Below, piece by piece: positions 1 through 10,695 of a stretch of 64,000 nt of DNA. The notes beneath the pieces are model-generated. The model did not search any database and was not told where the DNA came from. It saw only the letters and a list, made by a program, of their open reading frames with translations. The position numbers and the translations under genes are program-made. Source of the stretch: Streptomyces roseolus (lineage in GTDB: Bacteria > Actinomycetota > Actinomycetes > Streptomycetales > Streptomycetaceae); contig NZ_BMTV01000008.1 of assembly GCF_014649855.1 (NCBI RefSeq), positions 79,927-143,926 on the forward strand. The letters are read 5' to 3'. Numbering within the stretch: the first letter of the stretch is position 1; each line of letters begins with the position of its first letter.

Positions 1-1
1 A

Positions 2-34
2 GAAGCGGGTCATCCGGATCGGATGACCCGCTTC
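2..34. terminator. Perfect hairpin terminator of the gene upstream of the window
   Basis: A 14-bp perfect inverted repeat (2-15 with 21-34) has a 5-nt loop and no T run. This is the usual form of Streptomyces terminators. It separates whatever lies left of the window from the leuS leader. Confidence 0.75.
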
Positions 35-86
35 GTCGTTCCCGCCCGGCCGGTGGACATCGATGCGGCCCGTGTGAGCGCTGCGG

Positions 87-92
87 TACCCT
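87..92 (+). promoter_or_regulatory. Probable -10 element for the leuS leader
   Basis: TACCCT lies six bases before the leader-peptide ATG at 99, so the transcript probably starts at or next to that ATG. No convincing -35 at normal spacing is visible; TGGACA at 54-59 is too far upstream. Confidence 0.4.
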
Positions 93-98
93 GGCGCC

Positions 99-137
99 AT
101 GCGTGCCGTACGCCTCCTGCTTATCGAGCCGCGCTGA
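99..137 (+). CDS. Leucine-rich leader peptide of leuS
   Basis: A 12-codon ORF, MRAVRLLLIEPR, contains three consecutive leucine codons (CTC CTG CTT at 114-122) and an in-frame TGA. It sits 127 nt upstream of leuS and just before a hairpin with a T run. Classical attenuation of leuS by leader peptides has been predicted for some Streptomyces by comparative genomics (established knowledge). The expected logic is that scarce Leu-tRNA stalls the ribosome on the Leu codons and prevents the terminator forming. The peptide itself is unlikely to have another function. Confidence 0.75.
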   Translation: MRAVRLLLIEPR

Positions 138-143
138 CCAGTC

Positions 144-207
144 CCGACGGGCGGAAGAGACCCCGTCGGAGTCGGCGCGGCGTCCCCTCCTGTGCGAGGG
201 GATTTTT
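144..207 (+). promoter_or_regulatory. leuS transcription attenuator (pause hairpin plus terminator)
   Basis: A first 8-bp stem pairs 144-151 with 162-169. A second stem, CCCCTC (184-189) with GAGGGG (196-201), is followed by A and five T residues (203-207), a true intrinsic terminator and rare in this genome type. The leader ORF stops 7 nt before the first stem. An alternative pairing of CCCC at 161-164 with GGGG at 198-201 could form the antiterminator; this is inference and was not folded. Confidence 0.65.
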
Positions 208-263
208 CATTTCGTGGCAGTTCGTGGCAGTGGGCAGAGACGATCGATGGAGCTTCTAGGACC

Positions 264-3131
<2,868 letters not shown>

Positions 3132-3210
3132 ACGGCCCCGGCGCTCCGAGAGCCCTGTGAGGCCCGCGTGCTCCGAGTCACCCGAGTGACCCGAGTGGTC
3201 CGGCGGGGCT

Positions 3211-3266
3211 AGGGGTTTCCCCTACGGGCAGGTTGGGGGTTCCGATGGAACCCTCCGCCTGCCCGT
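3211..3266. terminator. Nested hairpins after leuS
   Basis: Two structures follow each other: AGGGGTTTCCCCT (3211-3223) and a larger element whose outer 9-bp arms are 3224-3232 and 3258-3266, with an inner 7-bp stem 3237-3243/3247-3253. They could end the leuS transcript. The inner stem overlaps the candidate ECF -35 at 3247, so the element may instead be regulatory. Confidence 0.45.
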
Positions 3267-3274
3267 TCCGTTTA
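3247..3274 (+). promoter_or_regulatory. Candidate ECF-sigma promoter
   Basis: GGAACC (3247-3252), a 17-bp spacer and GTTTA (3270-3274) fit the GGAAC-N16-19-GTT type recognised by actinobacterial ECF sigma factors of the SigE/SigR class. It lies 55 nt upstream of the start of the membrane/coiled-coil gene at 3329. Motif match only. Confidence 0.4.
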
Positions 3275-3328
3275 CCGTGGAAGAACCACAGCCGTGGGAC
3301 GCCGACGGAGCCTGAGGAGCGACACACC

Positions 3329-4063
3329 ATGGAAGCCGCGATTGTCACGATCCTGGCGCTGCTCTTCCTCTCGTTCGTGGCGCTCGGGGTCTACGCCACG
3401 GTGAAGGTGGCCAAGGCTGCCAAGCGCGGCGTCGACCGGACGCTCGACCAGGCCAGGCGCACCGTCGAGGACACCACGCTGAAGGCCAAGAGCTTCGGGC
3501 AGGTCGGCGTCGCCGCCGAGCTGGCGAAGCTGCGGCTCGCGCTGCGCGGCTCGATGCGCGCCACCCAGGACGCGCTCCAGGCGGGGGCCGTCGAGGACGC
3601 GTCGCTGCGGGAATCGCTCGACCTCTTCGCCCGGCTCAGCGCGCACGGCCGCGAACTGGACGAGGACCTCAAGCGGCTGGAGCGGGAGCCCGACAAGGCG
3701 TACGTGGCCGGGCAGCTGGCCGCGCTCACCGAGCGGACCGAGCGGATCACCGGCTCGGCCGACGCGCTGCGGCGGGCCGCCCATGACCGGGCCCGCCGGT
3801 TCGCCGAGGACGACCTGGAGACGCTGAGCGCCCAGATCGACGTGGAGACGGGCGCGCTGCGCCACTGGACCACCGTCGACGGGGGGACGAACGGGACGGA
3901 GACGTCGCAGGCGTGGTACGAGTCGGCCCCCGGGACTCCGGAGCAGACGCCGGCCCAGCCGCGGCCGCAGGCCGGGGAGGCTCCGCAGGCGATCACGGCA
4001 CCCGACCCCCGGACGACCGCGTACCCGTGGGAGAAGACGGCGCGGCCGGAGTCCGCGGGCTGA
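3329..4063 (+). CDS. Membrane-anchored coiled-coil protein, function unknown
   Basis: The 244-aa protein has one N-terminal hydrophobic segment (about residues 3-25, AAIVTILALLFLSFVALGVYA), then a charged alpha-helical region rich in Lys, Arg and Glu that reads as coiled coil (about 30-180), and a Pro/Gln/Thr-rich tail. It is probably anchored in the membrane with a long cytoplasmic stalk. The ATG at 3329 is preceded by GAGGAG at good spacing. I do not recognise a named family. A possible ECF-type promoter upstream would fit an envelope-stress gene (inference). Confidence 0.8.
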   Translation: MEAAIVTILALLFLSFVALGVYATVKVAKAAKRGVDRTLDQARRTVEDTTLKAKSFGQVGVAAELAKLRLALRGSMRATQDALQAGAVEDASLRESLDLFARLSAHGRELDEDLKRLEREPDKAYVAGQLAALTERTERITGSADALRRAAHDRARRFAEDDLETLSAQIDVETGALRHWTTVDGGTNGTETSQAWYESAPGTPEQTPAQPRPQAGEAPQAITAPDPRTTAYPWEKTARPESAG

Positions 4064-4198
4064 CCGTCGGCACGGGCAGCTCCCGCCGGGAGGCGGCGGT
4101 GGACGGGGACCGGGGCCGGACGCTCCACGGCGCGGCGACAGCGGCTGTGACCCGGGCCGGGCTGCCGAGTGGCGGTCGCGGCGGGTAACCTCCCGCTC

Positions 4199-5044
4199 AT
4201 GTCCCGGCATGTCGCGATCGTCACCGATTCCACGGCCTACCTGCCACCCCAGACGATGGAGCGGCACGCCATCACCGCGGTCCCGCTGACCGTCGTCATC
4301 GGCGACCGCGCCCTTCTGGAAGGCACCGAGATCTCGGCCAGATCGCTCGCCGAGGCGCTGCAGAAGCGGCGGTCCGTCACCACCTCCCGACCCAGCCCCG
4401 AGGTCTTCGCCGCCGCCTACCGCGAGGCCGCGGAGGCGGGCGCGCGGGGGATCGTCTCGCTGCACCTCTCCGCCGAGGTCTCCGGCACCTACGACGCCGC
4501 CGTGCTCGCGGCCAAGGAGGCGCCCGTTCCCGTACGGGTCGTGGACACCCGCATGATCGGCATGGCCCTCGGCTTCTGCGCGCTGGCGGCGGCGGAGGTC
4601 GTGGAGGGCGGGGGCTCGCTGGAGGAGGCGGTCGCGGCGGCCGAGAAGCGGGCCGGGGACACCTCCGCCTACTTCTACGTCGACACCCTCGACTACCTGC
4701 GCAGGGGCGGCCGGATCGGGACCGCGCAGGCGCTGCTCGGCTCCGCCCTCGCGGTGAAGCCGCTCCTCGAACTCGACGGAGGCCGCATCGAGCTGCGGGA
4801 GAAGGTGCGGACCGCGTCCAAGGCGATCGCGAGGCTGGAGGAGCTGGCCGCCGAGCAGGCGGGCTCCGGACCCGTCGACATCGCGGTCCACCACCTCTCC
4901 GCGCCGGAGCGGGCCGACGCGCTGGCCGAACGCCTGCGGGCCCGCGTCCCCGGGATCGGGGAGCTGCACGTCAGCGAGGTGGGCGCCGTGATCGGCGCGC
5001 ACACCGGGCCGGGGCTGCTCGCGGTGGTCGTCTCACCGCGCTGA
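4199..5044 (+). CDS. DegV family fatty-acid-binding protein
   Basis: A 281-aa two-domain DegV/FakB fold protein. The N-terminal VTDSTAYLPP block is the hallmark fatty-acid carboxylate-binding start, and the SARSLAEALQ...TSRPSPEVF block is also typical. Family members bind fatty acids; in Firmicutes, FakB presents them to the FakA kinase. No FakA-like gene is visible here, so the partner is unknown. Start ATG 4199 gives MSRHVAIVTDS. The gene stands alone between the coiled-coil gene and a terminator at 5051. Confidence 0.88.
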   Translation: MSRHVAIVTDSTAYLPPQTMERHAITAVPLTVVIGDRALLEGTEISARSLAEALQKRRSVTTSRPSPEVFAAAYREAAEAGARGIVSLHLSAEVSGTYDAAVLAAKEAPVPVRVVDTRMIGMALGFCALAAAEVVEGGGSLEEAVAAAEKRAGDTSAYFYVDTLDYLRRGGRIGTAQALLGSALAVKPLLELDGGRIELREKVRTASKAIARLEELAAEQAGSGPVDIAVHHLSAPERADALAERLRARVPGIGELHVSEVGAVIGAHTGPGLLAVVVSPR

Positions 5045-5050
5045 GACAGG

Positions 5051-5076
5051 CTCTCTCACCCTTGTGGGTGAGGGAG
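5051..5076. terminator. Terminator after degV
   Basis: An 11-bp stem (5051-5061 with 5066-5076, one G-T pair) with a TTGT loop lies 7 nt after the degV stop. Its right arm abuts an exact DnaA box. Confidence 0.65.
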
Positions 5077-5085
5077 TTGTCCACA
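5077..5085 (+). promoter_or_regulatory. DnaA box (exact Streptomyces consensus)
   Basis: TTGTCCACA matches the Streptomyces DnaA-box consensus exactly. A weaker CTGTCCACG lies 18 bp further on (5095-5103). Both fall in the non-coding gap between degV and comEA. Confidence 0.55.
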
Positions 5086-5154
5086 GGGCCGTCGCTGTCC
5101 ACGGAAGCCGGAGGGCGACGGCACGGGGGTGGGGCGGAGCCTACCGTCGCAGAC

Positions 5155-6171
5155 ATGGATCTTCGTACGGCTTCTTCGTTCTCCGTTCCTTCTTCGACCT
5201 CGTCCCGTTCCGCCAGGGGCGGGCCCGGGCCGGTGGGGCCTCGGCGGGGTGCGCCGCCCGGGCGGGCGCGGCGGCGGGCCCGGGTGCGCCGCGTCCTGGC
5301 ACCGCCCGGTCCGACCGGGGGTGAGACGGGCGTCGTGCGGGAGCGGGGGGACGCGCTCTTTCCGCCGCCGTCACCGCCTGTGCCGCCCCTGCCGTTGGCC
5401 GAGGAGCCGGCGGTGGCCGAGGAGCCCGTGGTCGAGGCCGTGGGGGAGCGGCGGTGGCGGGCGGCGGTGCGGGAGCGGCTGCCGTTGTGGGTGCAGACGC
5501 GGTGCGGACTGGAGCCGAGGTCGCTGGCGGCGCTCGCCGTGGTCCTCGTGGTGGCGGCCTGTGCGGCGGGCGGGTTCTTCTGGGCGGGGCGGCCGGAACA
5601 GGTGCGGGCGCCGGAGCTCGTGGGGGTCGCGCCGGTGGCGGCTTCGCCCGCCTCGGCGTCGGCGTCGGCAAGGCCTGGTGGAGGCGCCGGTCCTGGTGGA
5701 GGTGTCGGCCCCGGCGGGGGCGCGGCCGCGGCGGAGGTCGTCGTCGACGTGGCGGGGAAGGTGCGCCGGCCGGGGGTGCTGACGCTGCCGGCCGGGTCGC
5801 GGGTCGCGGACGCGCTGCGGGCCGCGGGGGGTGTGCGGGCGGGGGCGGACCTGACGGGGCTCAACCGTGCCAGGGTCCTCTTCGACGGTGAGCAGGTGCT
5901 CGTCGGGGTGGCCGGAGGGCCGGCCGGCGGGAGTACGACATCGGGCGCGGGACCGGGAGCGGGGACGGCCGGGAGCGGTGTGCCGTTGAGCCTCAACGCG
6001 GCGACGGCCGAGCAGTTCGACGGACTGCCGGGCGTGGGACCGGTACTCGCGCGGCGGATCGTCGACCACCGTACGGAGCGGGGCGGTTTCCGCTCGGTCG
6101 AGGAGTTGCGCGAGGTCGACGGGATCGGCGAGCGGCGCTTCGCGGACCTTCAGCCGTTGGTGCGGCCGTGA
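5155..6171 (+). CDS. comEA: ComEA-family DNA-binding protein
   Basis: The 338-aa protein starts with a Pro/Arg-rich cytoplasmic stretch. One membrane segment follows (about residues 122-144, SLAALAVVLVVAACAAGGFFW), then a Gly/Ala-rich linker, a SLBB-like domain (VVDVAGKVRRPGVLTLPAGSR) and a C-terminal double helix-hairpin-helix (LNAATAEQFDGLPGVGPVLA ... VDGIGERRF). In competent bacteria ComEA binds incoming double-stranded DNA outside the membrane. The unusually long N-terminus is common in Streptomyces. ATG 5155 follows TACCGTCGCAGAC, so the mRNA may be leaderless. The stop overlaps the comEC start (GTGA), indicating translational coupling. Confidence 0.88.
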   Translation: MDLRTASSFSVPSSTSSRSARGGPGPVGPRRGAPPGRARRRARVRRVLAPPGPTGGETGVVRERGDALFPPPSPPVPPLPLAEEPAVAEEPVVEAVGERRWRAAVRERLPLWVQTRCGLEPRSLAALAVVLVVAACAAGGFFWAGRPEQVRAPELVGVAPVAASPASASASARPGGGAGPGGGVGPGGGAAAAEVVVDVAGKVRRPGVLTLPAGSRVADALRAAGGVRAGADLTGLNRARVLFDGEQVLVGVAGGPAGGSTTSGAGPGAGTAGSGVPLSLNAATAEQFDGLPGVGPVLARRIVDHRTERGGFRSVEELREVDGIGERRFADLQPLVRP

Positions 6172-8693
6172 CGCGGGACCAGGAGGGGTGGAAGGAGGAG
6201 CCGGCCGATCTGCGGCTCGTTCCGCCGGCGTTGGCCGCGTGGGCGGCGTCCGCGGCGGCACTGGGGGTGGCGGGCTGGTGGGCGGCGGCCGGGGTGGGGC
6301 TCTGCCTGGCCGGTGCGGTGGCGTTGTTGACGCCGGCGGTGGCGAGGTGGCTGACGAGGGGGCGGGATCCCGCTCAGGGCGGAGTGCCGGGCGGGGAGCC
6401 GGAAGGAGGGGCGTCGGGAGGAGGGGCTCGGGGTGGTGCGTCGCCGGGGTGGCGGCTGCGGGCCACCGCGTGGGCGGGGGTGTTGCTGTGCGCCGCGGCC
6501 GGGGCCGCTTCGGCGGGGTTGCACGCGGCGGATCTGCGACGGGGGCCGGTTCCCGTCCTGGCCGAGGCGTACGGGCGGGGCTGGGCGGAGGTGACGGTGA
6601 CCTCGGATCCCCGGCTCACCCGGCCGCGGGTGAGCGGGCGGGCGATGGTGCCGGTGTCGGTGGTGATGGACGCCGAGGTGGTCCGGGTGGAGCGGACGGA
6701 CGGGGCGGTCGTGCGGACCCGCGCGCCGGTGCTGCTGATCGTGCCGCCGGGGGAGGGGCGGGACGCCTGGCTACGGCTGCTGCCGTCCACGCGGCTGCGG
6801 GTCGCCGCCCGCTTCACGCCTCCCAGGGAACCCGGCGACCCGTACGCGGCCGTGCTGAAGTCCGGGGCCGGGCCGCCGCGGATCGTGGGACCGCCGAGCG
6901 CGCTCCAGCGGACGGCCGGCGAGTTGCGGGCCGGGCTGCGGGCGGCGACCGACGGGCTGGCGCCGGACGCGCGGGCGCTGCTCCCGGGCCTTGTCGTGGG
7001 GGACACCTCGCGGATCGGCACCGAGTTGCGGGACGCCTTCGAGGCCACGGATCTCATGCATGTGCTGGCCGTATCGGGGAGCAACCTCTCGATCGTGCTG
7101 CTCCTGCTCGTCGGGCGCCCGGGGCGGGCGCGGCGGGTGGAGCGGGGCGGGGTGGCTCCGAGGATCGGGCTCTCGCTGCGCGGCACCGCGCTGGCGGGGG
7201 CGGGGCTGACGGTGGCGTTCGTCGTCGTGTGCCGGCCCGATCCGAGCGTGCTGCGGGCGGCGGCCTGCGGGCTGGTCGCGCTGCTCGCGATCGCCACCGG
7301 GCGGAGGAGGTCGCTGATCCCGGCGCTGGCCGCGGTGGTGCTGGTCCTGGTGCTGTACGACCCCTGGCTGGCACGGAGTTACGGGTTCCTGCTGTCGGTG
7401 CTCGCGACCGGGGCGCTGCTGGTGGTGGCGCCGGGATGGAGCGAGGCGCTGCGGCGGCGCGGGGTGCCGGGGAGGATCGCGGAGGCGCTGGCCGCGGCGC
7501 TGGCGGCGCAGGCGGTGAGCGCGCCGGTCGTGGTGGTCTTCGCGGCCCGGACGAGTCTGGTGGCGATTCCGGCGAACCTCCTCGCGGAGCCGGCGGTGGC
7601 GCTCGCGACGGTGTTCGGCTTCGGGACGCTCGCGGTGGCGCCGGTGTGGGCGGCGGGAGCGGAGGGCCTGGCGTGGGTGGCGGGGTGGCCGGCCGGGTGG
7701 ATCGCCCGGGTGGCCAGGACGGGGGCGGCGCTGCCGGGTGCGGAGCTGGCGTGGCCCGGCGGCTGGTGGGGAGGCGCGGCGCTGGCGCTCGTGACGGTCG
7801 CCGTGGTGGTCGGGGTGAGGCGGCTGCGGCACCGGACGTGGCCGGTGGTCGGGGTGGTCGTGCTGCTGGTGCTCGTGGTGGCCCGCCCGGTGCCGCTGGT
7901 GCGCTGGGTCAGCGGCTGGCCGCCGCCGGGCTGGGTGTTCGCGATGTGTCAGGTCGGCCAGGGGGACGCCACGGTGCTCGCGGCCGGCGAGGGCGCGGGG
8001 GTGGTGGTGGACGCGGGGCCGGATCCGGCGGCGGTGGACCGCTGCCTGCGCGAACTGGAGGTGAGACAGGTGCCGTTGCTGGTGCTGACGCACTTCCACG
8101 CCGACCATGTGGCCGGGCTTCCCGGGGTGTTGAAGGGACGGGGAGTCGGGGCGATCCAGACGACGGGGCTCGAAGAGCCGCCGGGGCAGGCGGAGTTCGT
8201 ACGGAGGGAGGCGAGGGCCGCCGGGGTGCCGGTGGCGCGGGCGGAGCCGGGGGAGCGGCGGCGGGTCGGAGCGCTGGAGTGGCGGGTGCTGTGGCCACCG
8301 GCCGGGCCGGCGCCGCCGGACGGCGGGCCGAACGACGCCAGCGTCACGCTGCTGGTCCGGGGGCCGGGCGGGGTGAGCGTGCTGCTGCTCGGTGATCTGG
8401 AGCCGCCGGCGCAGCGGGCCCTGTGGCGGGCGCATCCGGAGCTGGGCGCGGTGGACGTGCTGAAGGTCGCCCACCACGGGTCCGCGCACCAGGACCCGGG
8501 GCTGACCGCTGCGGTGCGGCCGCGGCTGGCGCTGGTGTCCGCCGGCCGGGACAACCCGTACGGGCATCCGTCGCCCCGGACGCTGGCGGCGTTGCGGGCG
8601 GGCGGGGCGCGGGTGCTGCGGACGGACCTGGACGGGGCGATCGCGGTGGCGGGCGCGGGGAGGGGGCTGGTGGCGGTGGCGCGCGGCTGGTGA
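6168..8693 (+). CDS. comEC: ComEC/Rec2-family DNA internalisation channel
   Basis: An 841-aa polytopic membrane protein. The order is N-terminal hydrophobic segments and a DUF4131-like soluble domain, then the central competence domain with many membrane helices (LMHVLAVSGSNLSIVLLL is its signature), and a C-terminal metallo-beta-lactamase domain (LTHFHADHVAGLPG near residue 650; VLKVAHHGSAH near 768). ComEC carries single-stranded DNA across the membrane; the nuclease-like domain may degrade the other strand. GTG 6168 overlaps the comEA stop. Natural competence is not established in Streptomyces, so the physiological role is open. Confidence 0.9.
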   Translation: MTRDQEGWKEEPADLRLVPPALAAWAASAAALGVAGWWAAAGVGLCLAGAVALLTPAVARWLTRGRDPAQGGVPGGEPEGGASGGGARGGASPGWRLRATAWAGVLLCAAAGAASAGLHAADLRRGPVPVLAEAYGRGWAEVTVTSDPRLTRPRVSGRAMVPVSVVMDAEVVRVERTDGAVVRTRAPVLLIVPPGEGRDAWLRLLPSTRLRVAARFTPPREPGDPYAAVLKSGAGPPRIVGPPSALQRTAGELRAGLRAATDGLAPDARALLPGLVVGDTSRIGTELRDAFEATDLMHVLAVSGSNLSIVLLLLVGRPGRARRVERGGVAPRIGLSLRGTALAGAGLTVAFVVVCRPDPSVLRAAACGLVALLAIATGRRRSLIPALAAVVLVLVLYDPWLARSYGFLLSVLATGALLVVAPGWSEALRRRGVPGRIAEALAAALAAQAVSAPVVVVFAARTSLVAIPANLLAEPAVALATVFGFGTLAVAPVWAAGAEGLAWVAGWPAGWIARVARTGAALPGAELAWPGGWWGGAALALVTVAVVVGVRRLRHRTWPVVGVVVLLVLVVARPVPLVRWVSGWPPPGWVFAMCQVGQGDATVLAAGEGAGVVVDAGPDPAAVDRCLRELEVRQVPLLVLTHFHADHVAGLPGVLKGRGVGAIQTTGLEEPPGQAEFVRREARAAGVPVARAEPGERRRVGALEWRVLWPPAGPAPPDGGPNDASVTLLVRGPGGVSVLLLGDLEPPAQRALWRAHPELGAVDVLKVAHHGSAHQDPGLTAAVRPRLALVSAGRDNPYGHPSPRTLAALRAGGARVLRTDLDGAIAVAGAGRGLVAVARGW

Positions 8694-8724
8694 CCCTCGA
8701 GGAAGGGCGTGCCGGCGGGAAGCA

Positions 8725-8768
8725 CTTGTAAAGAAACGCTTGTAAAGGAGTCTTTCTATAGGTAATTT
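8725..8768 (+). promoter_or_regulatory. Promoter with direct-repeat operator for the HTH-MFS operon
   Basis: TTGTAA (8740-8745), a 17-bp spacer and TAATTT (8763-8768) form a strong vegetative promoter, an AT-rich island in a GC-rich region. The ATG follows 7 nt after the -10, so the transcript is probably leaderless. CTTGTAAAG occurs twice (8725-8733 and 8739-8747), 14 bp apart, with the second copy over the -35. It may be the binding site of the regulator encoded directly downstream. Confidence 0.6.
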
Positions 8769-8774
8769 TAGATC

Positions 8775-9398
8775 ATGACGGAGAACAGTGCGTCGCACCC
8801 CGAGGAAGAGAAGCGCCACAGCGTCAGGCTGACCGACCCCCGGGCGCTGCGGGCCTACGCCCACCCCCTGCGGATGACCCTGGTCGGGCAGCTGCGCCGG
8901 CACGGGCCGTTCACCGCCACCCGGGCCGCCGAGCTGACCGGCGAATCGGTGGCCAGCTGCTCGTACCACCTGCGGATACTCGCCAAGTACGGGCTCGTGG
9001 AAGAGGCGCCGGGCGGGCGCGGCAGGGAGAAGCCCTGGCGGGCCACCGCCCGGTACACCGAGTGGCCCGGCTACAGCGAGGACCCCTCGGTCGCGCAGGC
9101 GACCGACGAGCTCAACGTGGCTGTCGCCGAACGCTACTTCGGACGGTTCGCCCAGGTCCTGGAGAACCGGACGGGCGTCACGAAGGAGTGGCGGGAGGCC
9201 GAGCTGTTCGGGGACGCGCTGGTGTACCTCACCCCTGACGAGCTCCACGCCCTCGGGGAGCGGATCGACGAGCTGCTCGGTGCCTACCTCGGCCGTGAGG
9301 ACGACCCGGCCGCCCGGCCCGAGGGTGCGCGGCCCGTCAGCTTTCTGAAGATCGCCTACCTGGACCCCGATCCCGGCCCCGACGACGACAAGGACTGA
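8775..9398 (+). CDS. Winged-helix (ArsR/HTH_20-type) transcriptional regulator
   Basis: A 207-aa protein. The N-terminal DNA-binding part runs from about residue 20 to 95: ALRAYAHPLRMTLVGQLRRH, then TATRAAELTGESVASCSYHL as the helix-turn-helix, and the wing around REKPWRAT. The C-terminal half is helical and probably binds a ligand. The MFS gene starts 5 nt after the stop, so this is a regulator-transporter operon. The repeat over its own promoter suggests autoregulation (inference). The ligand is unknown. Confidence 0.87.
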   Translation: MTENSASHPEEEKRHSVRLTDPRALRAYAHPLRMTLVGQLRRHGPFTATRAAELTGESVASCSYHLRILAKYGLVEEAPGGRGREKPWRATARYTEWPGYSEDPSVAQATDELNVAVAERYFGRFAQVLENRTGVTKEWREAELFGDALVYLTPDELHALGERIDELLGAYLGREDDPAARPEGARPVSFLKIAYLDPDPGPDDDKD

Positions 9399-9403
9399 CG
9401 AGA

Positions 9404-10669
9404 ATGGGCCTCACCGCACGGGTTCCGGCGCTGCTGCGCGAGCGCACCTTCCGCCGCTACTGGACGGGGCAGACCGTCTCGCTCGTCGGAGACCAGATCT
9501 CCCTGATGGCGCTGCCGCTCGCCGCCGTCCTCGTGCTCGGGGCCGACGCCGCCCAGATGGGCTGGCTCAAGACCCTCGAACTCCTCCCGGCCCTGCTGCT
9601 CAACCTGCCCTTCGGGGCCTGGGCAGACCGGCGGGCCAACCGCCGCCGGATCATGATCGCCACGGATCTGGGGCGGGCCGCGCTGCTGCTCACCCTGCCC
9701 GTCGCCTACACCCTCGACCTGCTGACGCTGGGTCAGCTCTACCTCGTCGCCTTCGGGGTGGGCGCGCTGTCGGTGCTCTTCGAGGTCTGCAACTCCACGC
9801 TCTTCGCGTCCCTCGTCCCGACCGAGCGGTACGTGCAGGCCAACTCGCTGGTGAACGGAAGCCGTTCGATGGCCTGGCTGGCCGGACCCGGCATCGGCGG
9901 CGTCCTCGTCCAGGTGCTCACCGCTCCTCTGGCGCTGCTCGCGGACGCCCTCACCTATCTCGTGTCGGCGGGGTACCTGGCGAAGATACGGCCGGCCGAG
10001 CCCGCCCCGGCGCCCGTGACCAAGGGGCACTTCACGGAGGGGATGCGGTGGGTGCTGCGGGAGCCGTCGATGCGGGCGCTCTTCGCCGCCTCCGGCACCG
10101 TCCAGTTCTTCAACTACATGTTCCACACCCTCTTCGTGCTCTACGTGACCCAGGACCTCGGTCTCGGCGCGGGCCTGCTCGGCCTGGTGCTCGGCACCGG
10201 AGCCGTCGGCGGTCTGCTCGGGGCGATGTGGAGCGGGGCGGTCGTCCGCCGGCTCGGCATCGGCGGCTCCCTCGTCGCAGGCTTCCTCGGCTTCACCCTG
10301 CCGCTGGTCCTCATACCCGCGGCGGACGGACCGCTGCCGCTCGTCGTGGGAGTGCTGTTCGCCGCCGAGTTCCTGTCCTGCGTCGGCGTGATGATCGTCG
10401 ACGTGGCCGCAGGCTCCTTCCAGATGGCGCTCATCCCCGAGACCATGCGCGCCAGGGTCATGGGAGCCTTCCGCACCCTGAACCACGGCTTCCGTCCCCT
10501 CGGGGCGCTCGCCGGAGGCGTGCTGGGCACCGCGGTCGGCCTCCGTCCCACCCTCTGGATCGCCACGGTGGGAGGCGTCTTCGCGGTCCTGTGGCTGCTG
10601 CCCTCGCCCCTGGCCCGCATGCGCGAACTGCCCTCCCGGGAGCGGGAATCGGCCGTCGCCGCCCCGTGA
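9404..10669 (+). CDS. MFS transporter (drug-efflux type)
   Basis: A 421-aa major facilitator with about 12 hydrophobic helices. It begins LLRERTFRRYWTGQTVSLVGDQIS, typical of MFS_3-type exporters, and has the loop 2-3 motif GAWADRRANRRR after helix 2. It is co-transcribed with the upstream winged-helix regulator (5-nt gap), so it probably exports the compound that regulator senses. Substrate cannot be read from sequence. Confidence 0.88.
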   Translation: MGLTARVPALLRERTFRRYWTGQTVSLVGDQISLMALPLAAVLVLGADAAQMGWLKTLELLPALLLNLPFGAWADRRANRRRIMIATDLGRAALLLTLPVAYTLDLLTLGQLYLVAFGVGALSVLFEVCNSTLFASLVPTERYVQANSLVNGSRSMAWLAGPGIGGVLVQVLTAPLALLADALTYLVSAGYLAKIRPAEPAPAPVTKGHFTEGMRWVLREPSMRALFAASGTVQFFNYMFHTLFVLYVTQDLGLGAGLLGLVLGTGAVGGLLGAMWSGAVVRRLGIGGSLVAGFLGFTLPLVLIPAADGPLPLVVGVLFAAEFLSCVGVMIVDVAAGSFQMALIPETMRARVMGAFRTLNHGFRPLGALAGGVLGTAVGLRPTLWIATVGGVFAVLWLLPSPLARMRELPSRERESAVAAP

Positions 10670-10695
10670 CACCGGTGAACCGGCAGACTTCCCCC

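Noticed and set aside
87..263. A T-box riboswitch upstream of leuS
   Set aside because: No AGGGTGGNACCGCG-type T-box sequence is present. The Leu-codon leader with terminator explains the region.
192..263. An earlier in-frame leuS start at 192
   Set aside because: It would begin inside the attenuator hairpin and add residues not typical of LeuRS; ATG 264 is better placed.
5077..5103. A replication origin (also considered at 17200 and 26529)
   Set aside because: There are only one to three boxes per site and no dnaA/dnaN genes; a Streptomyces oriC has many clustered boxes.
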